This document shows, one piece after another, positions 36,456 through 45,598 of a stretch of 64,000 nucleotides of DNA. Every line of letters begins with the position of its first letter. Within the stretch, counting starts at the first letter, position 1. The stretch comes from Agrobacterium tumefaciens (GTDB taxonomy: Bacteria > Pseudomonadota > Alphaproteobacteria > Rhizobiales > Rhizobiaceae). The notes beneath the pieces are model-generated. The model did not search any database. It saw only the letters and a list, made by a program, of their open reading frames with translations, and was not told where the DNA came from. The translations under genes were made by a program, and so were the position numbers. The stretch spans positions 100,531 through 164,530 of the forward strand of contig NZ_CP115844.1 of the NCBI RefSeq assembly GCF_013318015.2, given 5' to 3'.

Positions 36456-37915
36456 ATCCTCTCTCCGTCGAAGTTATGATCACACATGGGAGTGGCGAGC
36501 GTTGTAAGAACAGTTACGGCAGTGCGCTCGGCGTCGTAACGACGGTAGGTTTCGGCAAGTTTCTCGCAGTTTGCTTTGTAACGTTCATTCTGCAAAATGG
36601 CCTCAACAGCCCGTCGTATGCTTCGCGGCGTCGCCCGTTTAAGGCTTGAAGATTCGCCCAGGCCATGAAACTTAACCCGAGCCCCACAGCCGGGTTGGTC
36701 GGCGCGCATGGGATAGACCAAAACAGGTACTCCGATCGCGAATGCTTCCTTCAGGGATCCGCCGCCGCCGTGTGTGATCAGCAGCGAACAGGCCTTCAAG
36801 ATTTCTTGCTGTGGTATCCAGGGATGTACTCGCACGTTACTGTACGACAAATGATCGCTCATTTGGATTGCCGCAACATCTTCCGCAGAACCCGCCGCGA
36901 TAACGAGGCGGTATTCTGAGTTCCCGAGAGCCTTGATCACATCGAGATAGAAGGGCACGATATGTGCATGAGAAGCGCGCCGCACGGTTCCAAGCGAACA
37001 GAGAACCAAGGGACCATCCCCTTCAGGAACAAATTCGGAGATATCCGAAGTGTCAGCAGATTGCCGCACGCACGGTCCCACAAAAATTGCCGGACCAAGA
37101 TTTTCCGGTTCCCTTGGGAAATCAAATTCTCTGGCCTGCAGGACAATTTCGGGCACGCCGGCGTATCGCATATCGAAACGAACAGGACGATCCATGCGGC
37201 GGAATTTGCCCCCCGCGAGTTTTTCGATAGCCGCCTCTTCGAGCCAACGATTATCTGCAAAAATCAGATGATTTACTGACTCCTTTAGGCAGTACCAAAA
37301 ATAGGAAAGTTCTTGTCTCTTCCATGCTAAAGCGACGCGTAGCTGACCTGCCTTCCCGGCTTTAGGCACTAGCGTGGACGTGTAGGGAGGTGTCATCGGT
37401 GAACGTGTCAACAGCGGCTTGGTGCTGACGGACACACACTTTGCTCCCGTCTTATCGAAGAATGGCAGATATTTCAGAAGGAACGGGTCAAATACTATGA
37501 GGTCGGGAGCATTACGCTCCACGAAAAGTGCGATGTCAGACTGTATGGCCATCAATCGAGCATTGCGACGGTCGGCAATGGTACCCCGGCGAAAGAAGGC
37601 ATCGGCGATGCTTCGTTGCTTTTTGGTGCCCTCCAGCCATTTAAAGGAAACAACACCGAAGGGCTGCCCGCGGAAATGATGAGCAGCGCTTGGGGAGACT
37701 ATATAGGTAACTTGATTGCCGGCTTCGTAGAGGCGCTGGGCGAGACCCAGAGTTCCGTTGAGGTGGCCGATGTACCGGTCGATAACAAACACAAAACGCT
37801 TGGCTCTCACCTCTGTTTCAGAATGAGTAACCCGTGGTTCGGGCCTCGCGCCGCCGGCTGGGGTAACCCGGTAGCAGGAGCTACTGGCACCTAAAGGCCC
37901 GAATAAGTCCTGCAT
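36452..37915 (-). CDS. UGT/MGT-type glycosyltransferase (GT1-like)
   Basis: About 487 residues, GT-B fold. The N-terminal half has FVFVIDRYIGHLNGTLGLA; the C-terminal half has PWIPQQEILKACSLLITHGG followed by GSLKEA and DQPG, the nucleotide-sugar-binding signature of macrolide and UDP glycosyltransferases. It probably glycosylates the peptide. The start is uncertain: ATG 37915 is used, an ATG six codons earlier is possible, and both lie inside the end of the GntR gene. The stop overlaps the sulfotransferase start. Confidence 0.88.
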   Translation of the reverse strand: MQDLFGPLGASSSCYRVTPAGGARPEPRVTHSETEVRAKRFVFVIDRYIGHLNGTLGLAQRLYEAGNQVTYIVSPSAAHHFRGQPFGVVSFKWLEGTKKQRSIADAFFRRGTIADRRNARLMAIQSDIALFVERNAPDLIVFDPFLLKYLPFFDKTGAKCVSVSTKPLLTRSPMTPPYTSTLVPKAGKAGQLRVALAWKRQELSYFWYCLKESVNHLIFADNRWLEEAAIEKLAGGKFRRMDRPVRFDMRYAGVPEIVLQAREFDFPREPENLGPAIFVGPCVRQSADTSDISEFVPEGDGPLVLCSLGTVRRASHAHIVPFYLDVIKALGNSEYRLVIAAGSAEDVAAIQMSDHLSYSNVRVHPWIPQQEILKACSLLITHGGGGSLKEAFAIGVPVLVYPMRADQPGCGARVKFHGLGESSSLKRATPRSIRRAVEAILQNERYKANCEKLAETYRRYDAERTAVTVLTTLATPMCDHNFDGERI

Positions 37916-38567
37916 CGCAAAGCCCCGGGACACATTTGAGTTTCAATTCTAGTTCGTCGTGCAGTTTTGCCGCGGCCGCCTGCTTGTTCCTCTCGCGTAC
38001 AGCGTGCACGAGCGCCTCTAGAATTTCGATATAGACGGCTGCTTGCGATTCTTGCTCAATGAAAAGCGACCGGAGATAGCGCGTTTTCTCGTGGACGCCG
38101 CGGACTACTTCGAAGCAAGCTCCAGAACCTGCGGCTCGAAGACAGTCCTCGAAAAAAAGCTCGAGGCTGGAAAGGGCAGAAGCACCCCCTTCTCGGATTG
38201 CATCGAGGTGAAATAGCCACCCCTCGGTCAGCCGATTAAGTGTCGCAGTCTTAGCATGCTCAATAATGTGTTCCACCGAGCATTTCACCAATTGCGAACG
38301 GAGCATGTAGAGTTCGCAGTTTTCCGATACATTCAAAGGCTTCATAAAAAAGCCCTTGTTGGGATGGGTCAGTACCAGCCCCTCCGCATTCAAGCGAATG
38401 AGGGCTTCTCGTACAGGTGTGGCGCTGACTTTAAATGCATCGGCCAGGCTCCACGGTTGCAGTTGCTGTGAAGGCGAAAATGCGTAGCTGACCACCATCT
38501 CCTTCAACTGCGAGTAAATAGCAGCGCTGGATCTAGCTTCATGGGAGGCATTTGAGGGCATTAGCAT
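37881..38567 (-). CDS. GntR-family regulator, FCD type
   Basis: A 228-residue protein. The N-terminal winged helix (about 15-80) includes VSATPVREALIRLNAEGLV, the GntR recognition region; the C-terminal all-helical domain (about 90-215) is FCD-like and would bind a small carboxylic acid ligand, often with a metal. The gene overlaps the glycosyltransferase start by 35 bases, so it is the first gene of the tailoring unit or transcribed with it. It is the only regulator inside the NRPS part of the window and the best candidate to control it. Confidence 0.88.
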   Translation of the reverse strand: MLMPSNASHEARSSAAIYSQLKEMVVSYAFSPSQQLQPWSLADAFKVSATPVREALIRLNAEGLVLTHPNKGFFMKPLNVSENCELYMLRSQLVKCSVEHIIEHAKTATLNRLTEGWLFHLDAIREGGASALSSLELFFEDCLRAAGSGACFEVVRGVHEKTRYLRSLFIEQESQAAVYIEILEALVHAVRERNKQAAAAKLHDELELKLKCVPGLCDAGLIRAFRCQ

Positions 38568-38750
38568 CCTCTCTCCGCAATATAGCGGCGATCCGTTGAA
38601 CAGCGTCGTTCCTCATCATGTCCTCATATACAAAACGCAGATTGAGGCACGGCGCAAGCTACCATTTTAAGTAGTCTATATATGGGAGTAGCCTGCTAAC
38701 CGGCGAGTGAATTCGCTTCAGATAAGGGTCACCGCAGCCGGAGTTGGCGG

Positions 38751-39524
38751 CTATGATCCTCTTCTCGTAATCCTGATCGCTACCGAGAGGTAGCTTGAGG
38801 CGAATGCCACATATTCGAAAGCGGCTCCGCTTTCACTGACGAATTCAGTAAGTGCTTTGTACTCATGCTCCCGCCATCCAGGGTAGTTCAGGAATTCGTC
38901 GAAGACGATGATCGTCCCGGGCCCGATCCGGGTGCGGAGGCCGAAGAGGACATCGCGGGTACTACTATACAAGTCACAGTCAATATGGAGCAGACTGAGA
39001 TCGTTCGAGGCCGTTTCCGCGAGGTAAGACGGTATCGTTTCAGCGAACATTCCAGGGATGATCGTCGCTGTTGGCGGCAGCCCGGCCGGCACGCTCCCGC
39101 CTCGACTGAACTCGCCCTTTCGGCGGTCATGCCTCCAGTCCTCGGGTAGACCAAGGAAAGAATCAAATCCGTAAACGGAATGATGGGGGAGCGCCTCGCA
39201 AATGACCTTGAGAGTCCGGCCATCCATCACCCCGAACTCCAGAGCGTCACCGGTAGAATTTACTATCGAACACGCGTGCTGAAGCAGATCAACGCGGTTT
39301 ATCAAATTAGCGGCAAGAGGAAAATGATTCTCCATGAAATCAGCCGCTTCGAAGGCCGCTTTGAGGCGAGCGAACTTCCAGTAGTCATATGGCCGAACCT
39401 CTCGCTCATGGCTCGGCGGGAATGTCTCGGTGGGGTGACGAAAAAGAGCCTTGTCAATAATGACGGCCAGTTCGTGGTCCACAGCTTCAGCTTTGCGTCG
39501 ATAGCCTTCGGGTTGCTGCGTCAT
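38751..39524 (-). CDS. TylF/MycF-type O-methyltransferase
   Basis: A 257-residue class I SAM methyltransferase. ALEFGVMDGRTLKVI is the SAM-binding motif, VYGFDSFLGLPEDW the TylF signature, and LLHIDCDLYSST and IVFDEF supply the metal-binding acidic residues. The family methylates sugar hydroxyls of macrolides, which fits the glycosyltransferase two genes away. ATG 39524 has AGGAGG upstream; the frame is open 28 codons further. It diverges from the NRPS gene at 39698 across 173 bases. Confidence 0.88.
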   Translation of the reverse strand: MTQQPEGYRRKAEAVDHELAVIIDKALFRHPTETFPPSHEREVRPYDYWKFARLKAAFEAADFMENHFPLAANLINRVDLLQHACSIVNSTGDALEFGVMDGRTLKVICEALPHHSVYGFDSFLGLPEDWRHDRRKGEFSRGGSVPAGLPPTATIIPGMFAETIPSYLAETASNDLSLLHIDCDLYSSTRDVLFGLRTRIGPGTIIVFDEFLNYPGWREHEYKALTEFVSESGAAFEYVAFASSYLSVAIRITRRGS

Positions 39525-39697
39525 TCGACCTCCTATCAACATGTGTGCAACGGAGACTTTGGCTGCTGTAGGTCGACTATAGACAAACATTTCCCGAAAT
39601 ACTGGCAATTTTCTATATTATATTTCGCGATATTAATTCTTCGGTGGGGCCGTCGATTATCATCAAGTCCAGATGGACAGATTGAGGGCATCGACAA

Positions 39698-42600
39698 ATG
39701 GCACTTTCTGAGGTGGCTGAAACTTTTCTTCGAGCCGTAAACAAGCAAAAATCTACGGGGATTTCGGGGCCGATATGGGGAGCGGCTTCGAAAGAGGAGG
39801 TTTCTTTTGGGCAGGAGCGATTGTGGCTGTATAACCAGATCGAGCCTGCGGCCAGTGCCAGCTATAATGTCCCCTTCGCACTTCGGTTCGTGGGCAAAGT
39901 CGATCTGGATTTGGTCCAGACTGCATTGCGTGGTGTGGTCTCTCGCCACGAGGTGTTGCGGACCCTAGTGCGGACGGCTGCCGACGGGACGCCGATGCTC
40001 AGCGCGTGCCAGCATGAGGTGGAGGTAGGGTTCGTTGACTTCTCTGGACGACACGACGCAACTTTGGAATTGGCCAGGTGGATCGACGGGCAACTTGCGA
40101 AAGGCATGGAGCCTTCCTCGGAGATCTTGCGTGTTTCCGTGATCAAGGTCGCGCCAGAGGAATTCATATTTCTAGCGGTTATCCATCACATCGCCTTCGA
40201 TGGGTGGTCCGCAGGTCTACTAGCTCGCGAGCTTCTGCTTACATATGATGCTTTACAGCGTGGAGTACCACCAACGCTGCCGGATCTGCAGATCCAATAT
40301 AGCGACTATGCCAGTTGGCAGCGGCGCGCGCTTTCATCGCAGGCACTCGAAGATCAACTTCAATCGTGGTGCCAGACCCTTGCGCATGCGCCGGAGCCGC
40401 TCGAGCTTCCGACAGATTACTCGATCCCGTCGGCCCCAACTTTCCAAGGCGACAGCGTCAGCTTCGACCTTCCAATCGAACTTGTGGAGAAACTCGAACC
40501 CTTCTGCCGGGAGCACAAAGTCACACCCTACATGGTCTTCCTCGCGGTCTATCAAGCTTTGCTCAGTCGATGGACCGAAGCAGACGATATCATCGTGGGT
40601 TCACCGGTTTCTGGGCGCACCTATCAACAGATGGAAAATGTCATCGGATTTTTCGTCAACACTCTGCCGATACGGGTCGACTTGAGTAACGCCCCATCAT
40701 TCACGGAGCTTCTTGAACGGGTCCGGGCCTCTGCGCTTGAAGCATATGCCAATCAGGAGGTCCCGTTCGAGAAGATCGTTGAGGCTCTGAACTTGCCGAG
40801 GACGGCCGGGCGCACACCTCTCCTGCAGACCACCCTTACGCTCCAGGGCGAGCCCGAACCGCTTCCGATCATGCATGGGCTTGCGGTTGAGTGGTTCGCC
40901 ATCAATCGGCGCCCGTTCATCAAATTCGACCTTGCCATATATCTGGAAAAAACCGGCTCTACCTATCAGGGTCGGCTCGACTTTGCGACTGACCTTTTCC
41001 TGCGCACCACCGCCGAACGGTTCGTCGAGCACTTCAAGAACTTCCTCCAGAACGCGATCGACGACCCCACACGCTCTTTCCGAAAAATCAATTTCCTCTC
41101 AAAGATCGAGCAGAAATTCCTATCCGAGCTAAATCTGTCGCTACGGCCCCCTGCGCATCAGGGATCCATCCATGAGCGCTTCCGAACACAAGTGACCTTA
41201 TCGGCCGATAAGACTGCGGTCGTCTGCGGTGACGACGAACTGAGCTACTTCCAGCTGGACCTGTATTCTGATGATCTCGCGCGGCGCTTAACTCGTTCCG
41301 GGGTGAGACCAGGAGACCCAATTGGAATCCTCGCCCTGCGCGACGTGGAAACGGTGATCGGTATGCTGGGAATCCTCAAAGCAGGGGCGTACTATGTGCC
41401 TATCGATCCGGAACATCCGCCGGAGCGCTTAGCGTACATGGTCGAGAATTCGGCGATCTTGTTCGTCGTCGTTCCGAGCGACTTCCGTTTCGAGCCGACC
41501 TTCAAGCAAACGATCAATATCCCAGCCAGAGTCGAAAACGCTGGGACCGTAAAAGAATGGCTGGTGCTTCCCCCCATTCCCTCGAGCGCGACCGCTTACG
41601 TGATCTATACTTCCGGCTCAACCGGAAAGCCAAAGGGGGTCGCGATCGATCACAGAAATGTCCTGCGTCTGCTTGACGAGGTAGCTACCGAGATAACCTT
41701 TGGTTCCTCAGACGTCTGGAGCCTCTTTCACTCTTTCGCATTTGATTTTTCGGTTTGGGAGATGTGGGGCGCACTTCTCACCGGAGCAAAACTGGTCATT
41801 GTTCCGAAAGCGACTACAAGAGACCCGCAAGGATTTTTGCGCCTCATCACAGACCAGCAAATTACAATCCTCAGTCAGACCCCAGCCGCCTTTCGCAGGG
41901 TCTGCGAAAACCTTGAGACGTTCCCCGCCTTCTCTACCTCCAATCGGTTGCGTTACGTTATATTTGGAGGAGAGACGTTGTGGCCTCACGACCTCGAGCG
42001 TTGGTGGGATATCTGTGGTCACAAGGCAGAGCTCATCAACATGTATGGAATTACCGAAATCACCGTCCATGCGACATTTAGAAAGATGACGAAGGACGAC
42101 TTAACGCTAAGCCACATGAGCCCCATCGGTAAGCGTCTCTCAGGCCTGTCCTTGTACCTTTTAGATGGCGAGATGCAGGAAGTACCGATCGGCGTTGCGG
42201 GTGAGATTTTCATTGGAGGCGCTGGCGTCGCACGCGGCTATCTCGGCCGGCCCGATCTGACGGCGGAGCGGTTCGTCGCGAGTCCATTCGGGAAAGGCGA
42301 GCGCCTCTATCGAACGGGAGATCGGGCCCGCTGGCGTGAGGACGGCCAGCTGATCTTCCTCGGCCGGGCCGATCAACAAGTCAAGATCCGCGGGTATCGC
42401 ATCGAACCCGGTGAGGTTGAGACCGCCCTGGCCCGTCATCCCTCCGTGCAGCAGGCCGCAGTTATCGCGCGCATCTATGGCGGCGCCGAGGCGTCTCGCC
42501 TCGTCGCTTACGTTATCCCCGCAGCCGGCGTTGAACTCGACATCGCAGACCTCCGAGTATTTGTTCAGACCATCCTGCCGGACTACATGATACCGTCAGC

Positions 42601-44317
42601 TATCGTGCCGCTGCAGGCTCTTCCTCTGACAGTCAATGGAAAGCTCGACAAGAGTGCTTTGCCAGATCCTGAGCACCAAGGGCGCAAATCGCACGTCACG
42701 CCGCGAACCGACACCGAGCGAGCGCTTGTGGATATATGGCAGAACGTTCTAAAGGTGGAACCCATAGGGCTCGACGACAACTTTTTCGATCTCGGTGGTC
42801 ACTCACTCATCGCCATGCAACTTGTCGCTCAACTTCAACAGGTCTTTGGGACACAGCTTTCAGTGGAGACCATTTTTCAGCGACAAACAATAGGCCGCTT
42901 GGCAAAGTTCCTGGAGGCAACGAAAAAGGCGGGGGCCAAAGGTCTCCTAGCTCCCATCGTTCCAAGTAGCGGCGAACCGTACTGCAATGCAACGCCCGGG
43001 CAGACCCGAATATTCAAACAGGCGGTTGTTTTACGGGATCATGTCTCGGAAAACCTTTCCCGAATATATCGATGCTCGTCTGCAATGAATCTGGAAACTC
43101 TCAGAGCCGCCATTCGCGAACTCCAGGTTCGGAACGATAGCCTTGGCCTACGCTTTATTGAGCATGGCGATGAAGTAAAAATTGCCGCGTTCAACTACCC
43201 CCCAAGTGAACTCGACAAGCTCGACCCTTCTCCGGTTGGCGACGACAAAATGCCTTCTGTCATTGAAAGATTTTGCGCGAAGCCCTTTGATCTACGCAAT
43301 GGGCCTCCGTTCAGATGCGGATATCTGAGCGCCGCGAACGGCGATGTTATCCTTATCCTTGTTTTCCACCATATTGCAATTGATGGCTGGTCTATGGGCC
43401 TGGTGATCGACCAACTCGAGTTGCTTTACAACGGCGATAAAGTGCCAACGAAACATCCGTCCAGCGGCGGTATTGGATTTGTTGACTATGCCCGCTGGAT
43501 CGGCAGTGAAGAGGTCCGCAAAGAACTCAATGGACAACGGCAGTTCTGGAGGAAGAAATTACTGGATCTCCCAAGCTTACCTTTTGGGAATCTTTCGAAA
43601 GAGCCGCCGCCTGATGGCTTAACAGTTCCAGAGCGAAGATTCGATCATATCATTGATAGCAGCACTCGAGATGCCGTTCACGATATCGCGAAACGCGCTC
43701 AGGCCACGCCGCTTTCAGTGTTTCTAGTGGTCACCGCGCTATTGATCAAAGAACTGAGCAGCTCGGCCAATCTGGTCATTCTCCTCGCGGCCGCAAATCG
43801 CCGAAACTCTTCGCTCTCGTCCGTCGTTGGGCGCCTCTATAATTATATCCCGATAATAGTTAGGCTCGACGACAAGTGCAGCTTCGGCGATCTCGTTTCA
43901 ACGGTTCAAACGGAAATGAACCAGGCTTACGACCATCAAGAATATCCCTTCGAGCAACTCTATAACGATATCGCGGGTGCCAGCGGGGTCTTTTCACAAC
44001 CAATTGCCGATGTGGCAATGAATTATCAAACGGCGGAGCCGCTTCCTTGTTTCGAAGGCGTTGTTTCTCAACGCCTTTCAAATGCAGGAACACCCAATTT
44101 GAAGAGAGCGCTGAACGTAGGTTTTGTGGATACAGGGACCAAGATTTCTTTCAATTTACGCTTTAACGCCTGGAAGTTTTCTCACGAGGAGGCAGAGCGT
44201 GCCGACATCCTGTGGAGAATTGTCCTAAGCGAAGCTTGCTCGCGACCGAACAAGCCGGTCAAGGAAATTCTGATTGAAGCGTCCCGACAGAACCGAGACC
44301 AGTACGCCGTCCATTGA
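39698..44317 (+). CDS. NRPS, C-A-T-C protein
   Basis: A 1539-residue protein: condensation (about 22-450; HHIAFDG near 163), adenylation (about 480-985; YTSGSTGKPKG, YGITE, NGKLD), carrier (LGGHS, serine 1036) and a second condensation domain (about 1075-1515; HHIAIDG near 1224) at the C-terminus. By-eye pocket code is D-F-W-S-I-G-M-V, one position from the published threonine code DFWNIGMV. The terminal condensation domain has no adenylation partner in the same chain; it may pass the chain to another protein or to a free amine. DNA for residues 22-472 and 825-1000 appears identical to the C-A-T gene at 26208. Confidence 0.95.
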   Translation: MALSEVAETFLRAVNKQKSTGISGPIWGAASKEEVSFGQERLWLYNQIEPAASASYNVPFALRFVGKVDLDLVQTALRGVVSRHEVLRTLVRTAADGTPMLSACQHEVEVGFVDFSGRHDATLELARWIDGQLAKGMEPSSEILRVSVIKVAPEEFIFLAVIHHIAFDGWSAGLLARELLLTYDALQRGVPPTLPDLQIQYSDYASWQRRALSSQALEDQLQSWCQTLAHAPEPLELPTDYSIPSAPTFQGDSVSFDLPIELVEKLEPFCREHKVTPYMVFLAVYQALLSRWTEADDIIVGSPVSGRTYQQMENVIGFFVNTLPIRVDLSNAPSFTELLERVRASALEAYANQEVPFEKIVEALNLPRTAGRTPLLQTTLTLQGEPEPLPIMHGLAVEWFAINRRPFIKFDLAIYLEKTGSTYQGRLDFATDLFLRTTAERFVEHFKNFLQNAIDDPTRSFRKINFLSKIEQKFLSELNLSLRPPAHQGSIHERFRTQVTLSADKTAVVCGDDELSYFQLDLYSDDLARRLTRSGVRPGDPIGILALRDVETVIGMLGILKAGAYYVPIDPEHPPERLAYMVENSAILFVVVPSDFRFEPTFKQTINIPARVENAGTVKEWLVLPPIPSSATAYVIYTSGSTGKPKGVAIDHRNVLRLLDEVATEITFGSSDVWSLFHSFAFDFSVWEMWGALLTGAKLVIVPKATTRDPQGFLRLITDQQITILSQTPAAFRRVCENLETFPAFSTSNRLRYVIFGGETLWPHDLERWWDICGHKAELINMYGITEITVHATFRKMTKDDLTLSHMSPIGKRLSGLSLYLLDGEMQEVPIGVAGEIFIGGAGVARGYLGRPDLTAERFVASPFGKGERLYRTGDRARWREDGQLIFLGRADQQVKIRGYRIEPGEVETALARHPSVQQAAVIARIYGGAEASRLVAYVIPAAGVELDIADLRVFVQTILPDYMIPSAIVPLQALPLTVNGKLDKSALPDPEHQGRKSHVTPRTDTERALVDIWQNVLKVEPIGLDDNFFDLGGHSLIAMQLVAQLQQVFGTQLSVETIFQRQTIGRLAKFLEATKKAGAKGLLAPIVPSSGEPYCNATPGQTRIFKQAVVLRDHVSENLSRIYRCSSAMNLETLRAAIRELQVRNDSLGLRFIEHGDEVKIAAFNYPPSELDKLDPSPVGDDKMPSVIERFCAKPFDLRNGPPFRCGYLSAANGDVILILVFHHIAIDGWSMGLVIDQLELLYNGDKVPTKHPSSGGIGFVDYARWIGSEEVRKELNGQRQFWRKKLLDLPSLPFGNLSKEPPPDGLTVPERRFDHIIDSSTRDAVHDIAKRAQATPLSVFLVVTALLIKELSSSANLVILLAAANRRNSSLSSVVGRLYNYIPIIVRLDDKCSFGDLVSTVQTEMNQAYDHQEYPFEQLYNDIAGASGVFSQPIADVAMNYQTAEPLPCFEGVVSQRLSNAGTPNLKRALNVGFVDTGTKISFNLRFNAWKFSHEEAERADILWRIVLSEACSRPNKPVKEILIEASRQNRDQYAVH
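39760..41111. repeat. Inverted long repeat, copy 2 of block A (1352 bp)
   Basis: Condensation-domain block matching 28043-29394 in opposite orientation. The first 21 codons of this gene are unique to it. Confidence 0.92.
42170..42697. repeat. Inverted long repeat, copy 2 of block B (528 bp)
   Basis: Adenylation-domain C-terminal block matching 26475-27002 in opposite orientation. The 1058 bases between blocks A and B here have no such match to the 1040 bases between them in the other gene. Confidence 0.9.
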
Positions 44318-44483
44318 AGCGCACGATAGCTCCAATCGACCTCCTGATCGATAGGGCGTGTCAGGTTATTCTAGCTACTCTGTGCTCGCCTCGCTCTCGT
44401 TGCGCGACTAGAATTCACGTCGCTCCCTTGTAAGGCGCTGCCTCGGTGCCAGCTCAGTTTTTGGCGCTCCTAAGCACGCCGCG

Positions 44484-44744
44484 ATGAAATACGCCATCGA
44501 TCTTTATACCGGCGCTATCTTCCGCATGACCGGAAACGATGGGACGGACATGGTGCATCAGAGTGCAACGGCGACCAAAGATCGAGACGGGTTTTGGCGT
44601 TTCGTTAGCAGGATTGCGCACCGTGCAGGGATGCCGAACAATCCGTACCTGTTCGTGCGGATGGCCAACGTCGCCAATACGACGGGCGCAGCCAATTATG
44701 TGGCCGACGATACATCGACCCTCAAACTTTGGCTTTCGATGTGA
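44484..44744 (+). CDS. Small hypothetical protein
   Basis: An 86-residue protein, MKYAIDLYTGAIFRM onward, with no motif that I recognise and no signal peptide. Amino-acid composition is protein-like and it is the only reasonable frame in the 770 bases after the NRPS gene. The rest of 44318-45052 shows no gene. Confidence 0.4.
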   Translation: MKYAIDLYTGAIFRMTGNDGTDMVHQSATATKDRDGFWRFVSRIAHRAGMPNNPYLFVRMANVANTTGAANYVADDTSTLKLWLSM

Positions 44745-45052
44745 AGTGACCCCGGGCTGACGTCAAATGAAGGGGTCGCCGAGCTATTCGGGCCTCTCCG
44801 CGAGTAGTATGCTGTCAATGAACGGAAATGATTGGAGAGGGTTAGGTGCGAGATCGATGAGGTGATGATTGTCCGTGTCTTGGACGCTATCAAGGATTTG
44901 CTCGCGCGCAGCAAGCAGAGATCGAGGGGGATACCGCTTGGTTCGAGCCGGGCGACGTACAGATAGCCTCTCTTGATCTACGGCGTGTCGCGGAAATTGC
45001 GATAAGTGCTGCGTTTGAATAGTCGTGCGCCTAATCATCTTATGATGTTACC

Positions 45053-45080
45053 AAAACCGCCCATGGTTCGCCCTGGGCGG
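45053..45080 (-). terminator. Rho-independent terminator
   Basis: On the minus strand, CCGCCCA and TGGGCGG form a perfect seven-base stem around a ten-base loop and are followed by TTTT. It lies 11 bases beyond the stop of the zinc-ribbon gene at 45091. A short T run on the plus strand could make it work in both directions. Confidence 0.7.
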
Positions 45081-45090
45081 CTTTGTGCGT

Positions 45091-45342
45091 TTATTGCCCG
45101 GCGCTGTCGTAAGGCTCTTTGACCGGTTTGGCGCCGGGATACGATCGGTTTGCGCTTCGATGGGAAACCGTCGTTGCGCCCGGTCTGCCGCAATCCCTGC
45201 ATCTGAATGTTGCGCCGATCGCCTTGCCCTCGGGCGGAAACTTGCTCATGTCTACTTCCACATGGCGATCGCAGTGCGAGCAATAGATATGCATCTGCAG
45301 GGTCATGGCGATCATGCCGGCCCATGTCGAATTGTCGACCAT
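45091..45342 (-). CDS. Small zinc-ribbon-like protein
   Basis: An 83-residue protein. YCSHC and FRCRDCG give two C-x-x-C pairs 25 residues apart, a typical zinc ribbon. GGGGAGGG lies seven bases before the ATG, and a terminator follows the stop, so it is a convincing gene. Function unknown; such proteins can bind nucleic acid or another protein. Confidence 0.65.
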   Translation of the reverse strand: MVDNSTWAGMIAMTLQMHIYCSHCDRHVEVDMSKFPPEGKAIGATFRCRDCGRPGATTVSHRSANRSYPGAKPVKEPYDSAGQ

Positions 45343-45364
45343 CGTGACGCCCTCCCCTGCTTAA

Positions 45365-45598
45365 CTATGCCTCTTCGGCCTCATAGTCGGCGTTCGTGGG
45401 CCATTGGGCCGCCGTGAATGCGGCGAGTGCTGCACTGATTTCGGCTTGGGCTGTCGTGAGATCGCGGTAAAGGCTCGATGTGTCAGAATAGACGCCGTGG
45501 CCGTTTACCGTAGTGACCTTGAGCGCGAGAGCGGCTTCGTCGATATGGTTCTGTATGGTTTCTGTGGCCTTGGCTGCGGCTGTGATCTTGGCTGACAT
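45365..45598 (-). CDS. Small alanine-rich hypothetical protein
   Basis: A 77-residue protein beginning MSAKITAAAKATETIQ, predicted mostly helical and ending in acidic residues. GAGG lies five bases before ATG 45598. It is 22 bases upstream of the zinc-ribbon gene on the same strand, so the two probably form one unit. I recognise no family. Confidence 0.55.
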   Translation of the reverse strand: MSAKITAAAKATETIQNHIDEAALALKVTTVNGHGVYSDTSSLYRDLTTAQAEISAALAAFTAAQWPTNADYEAEEA

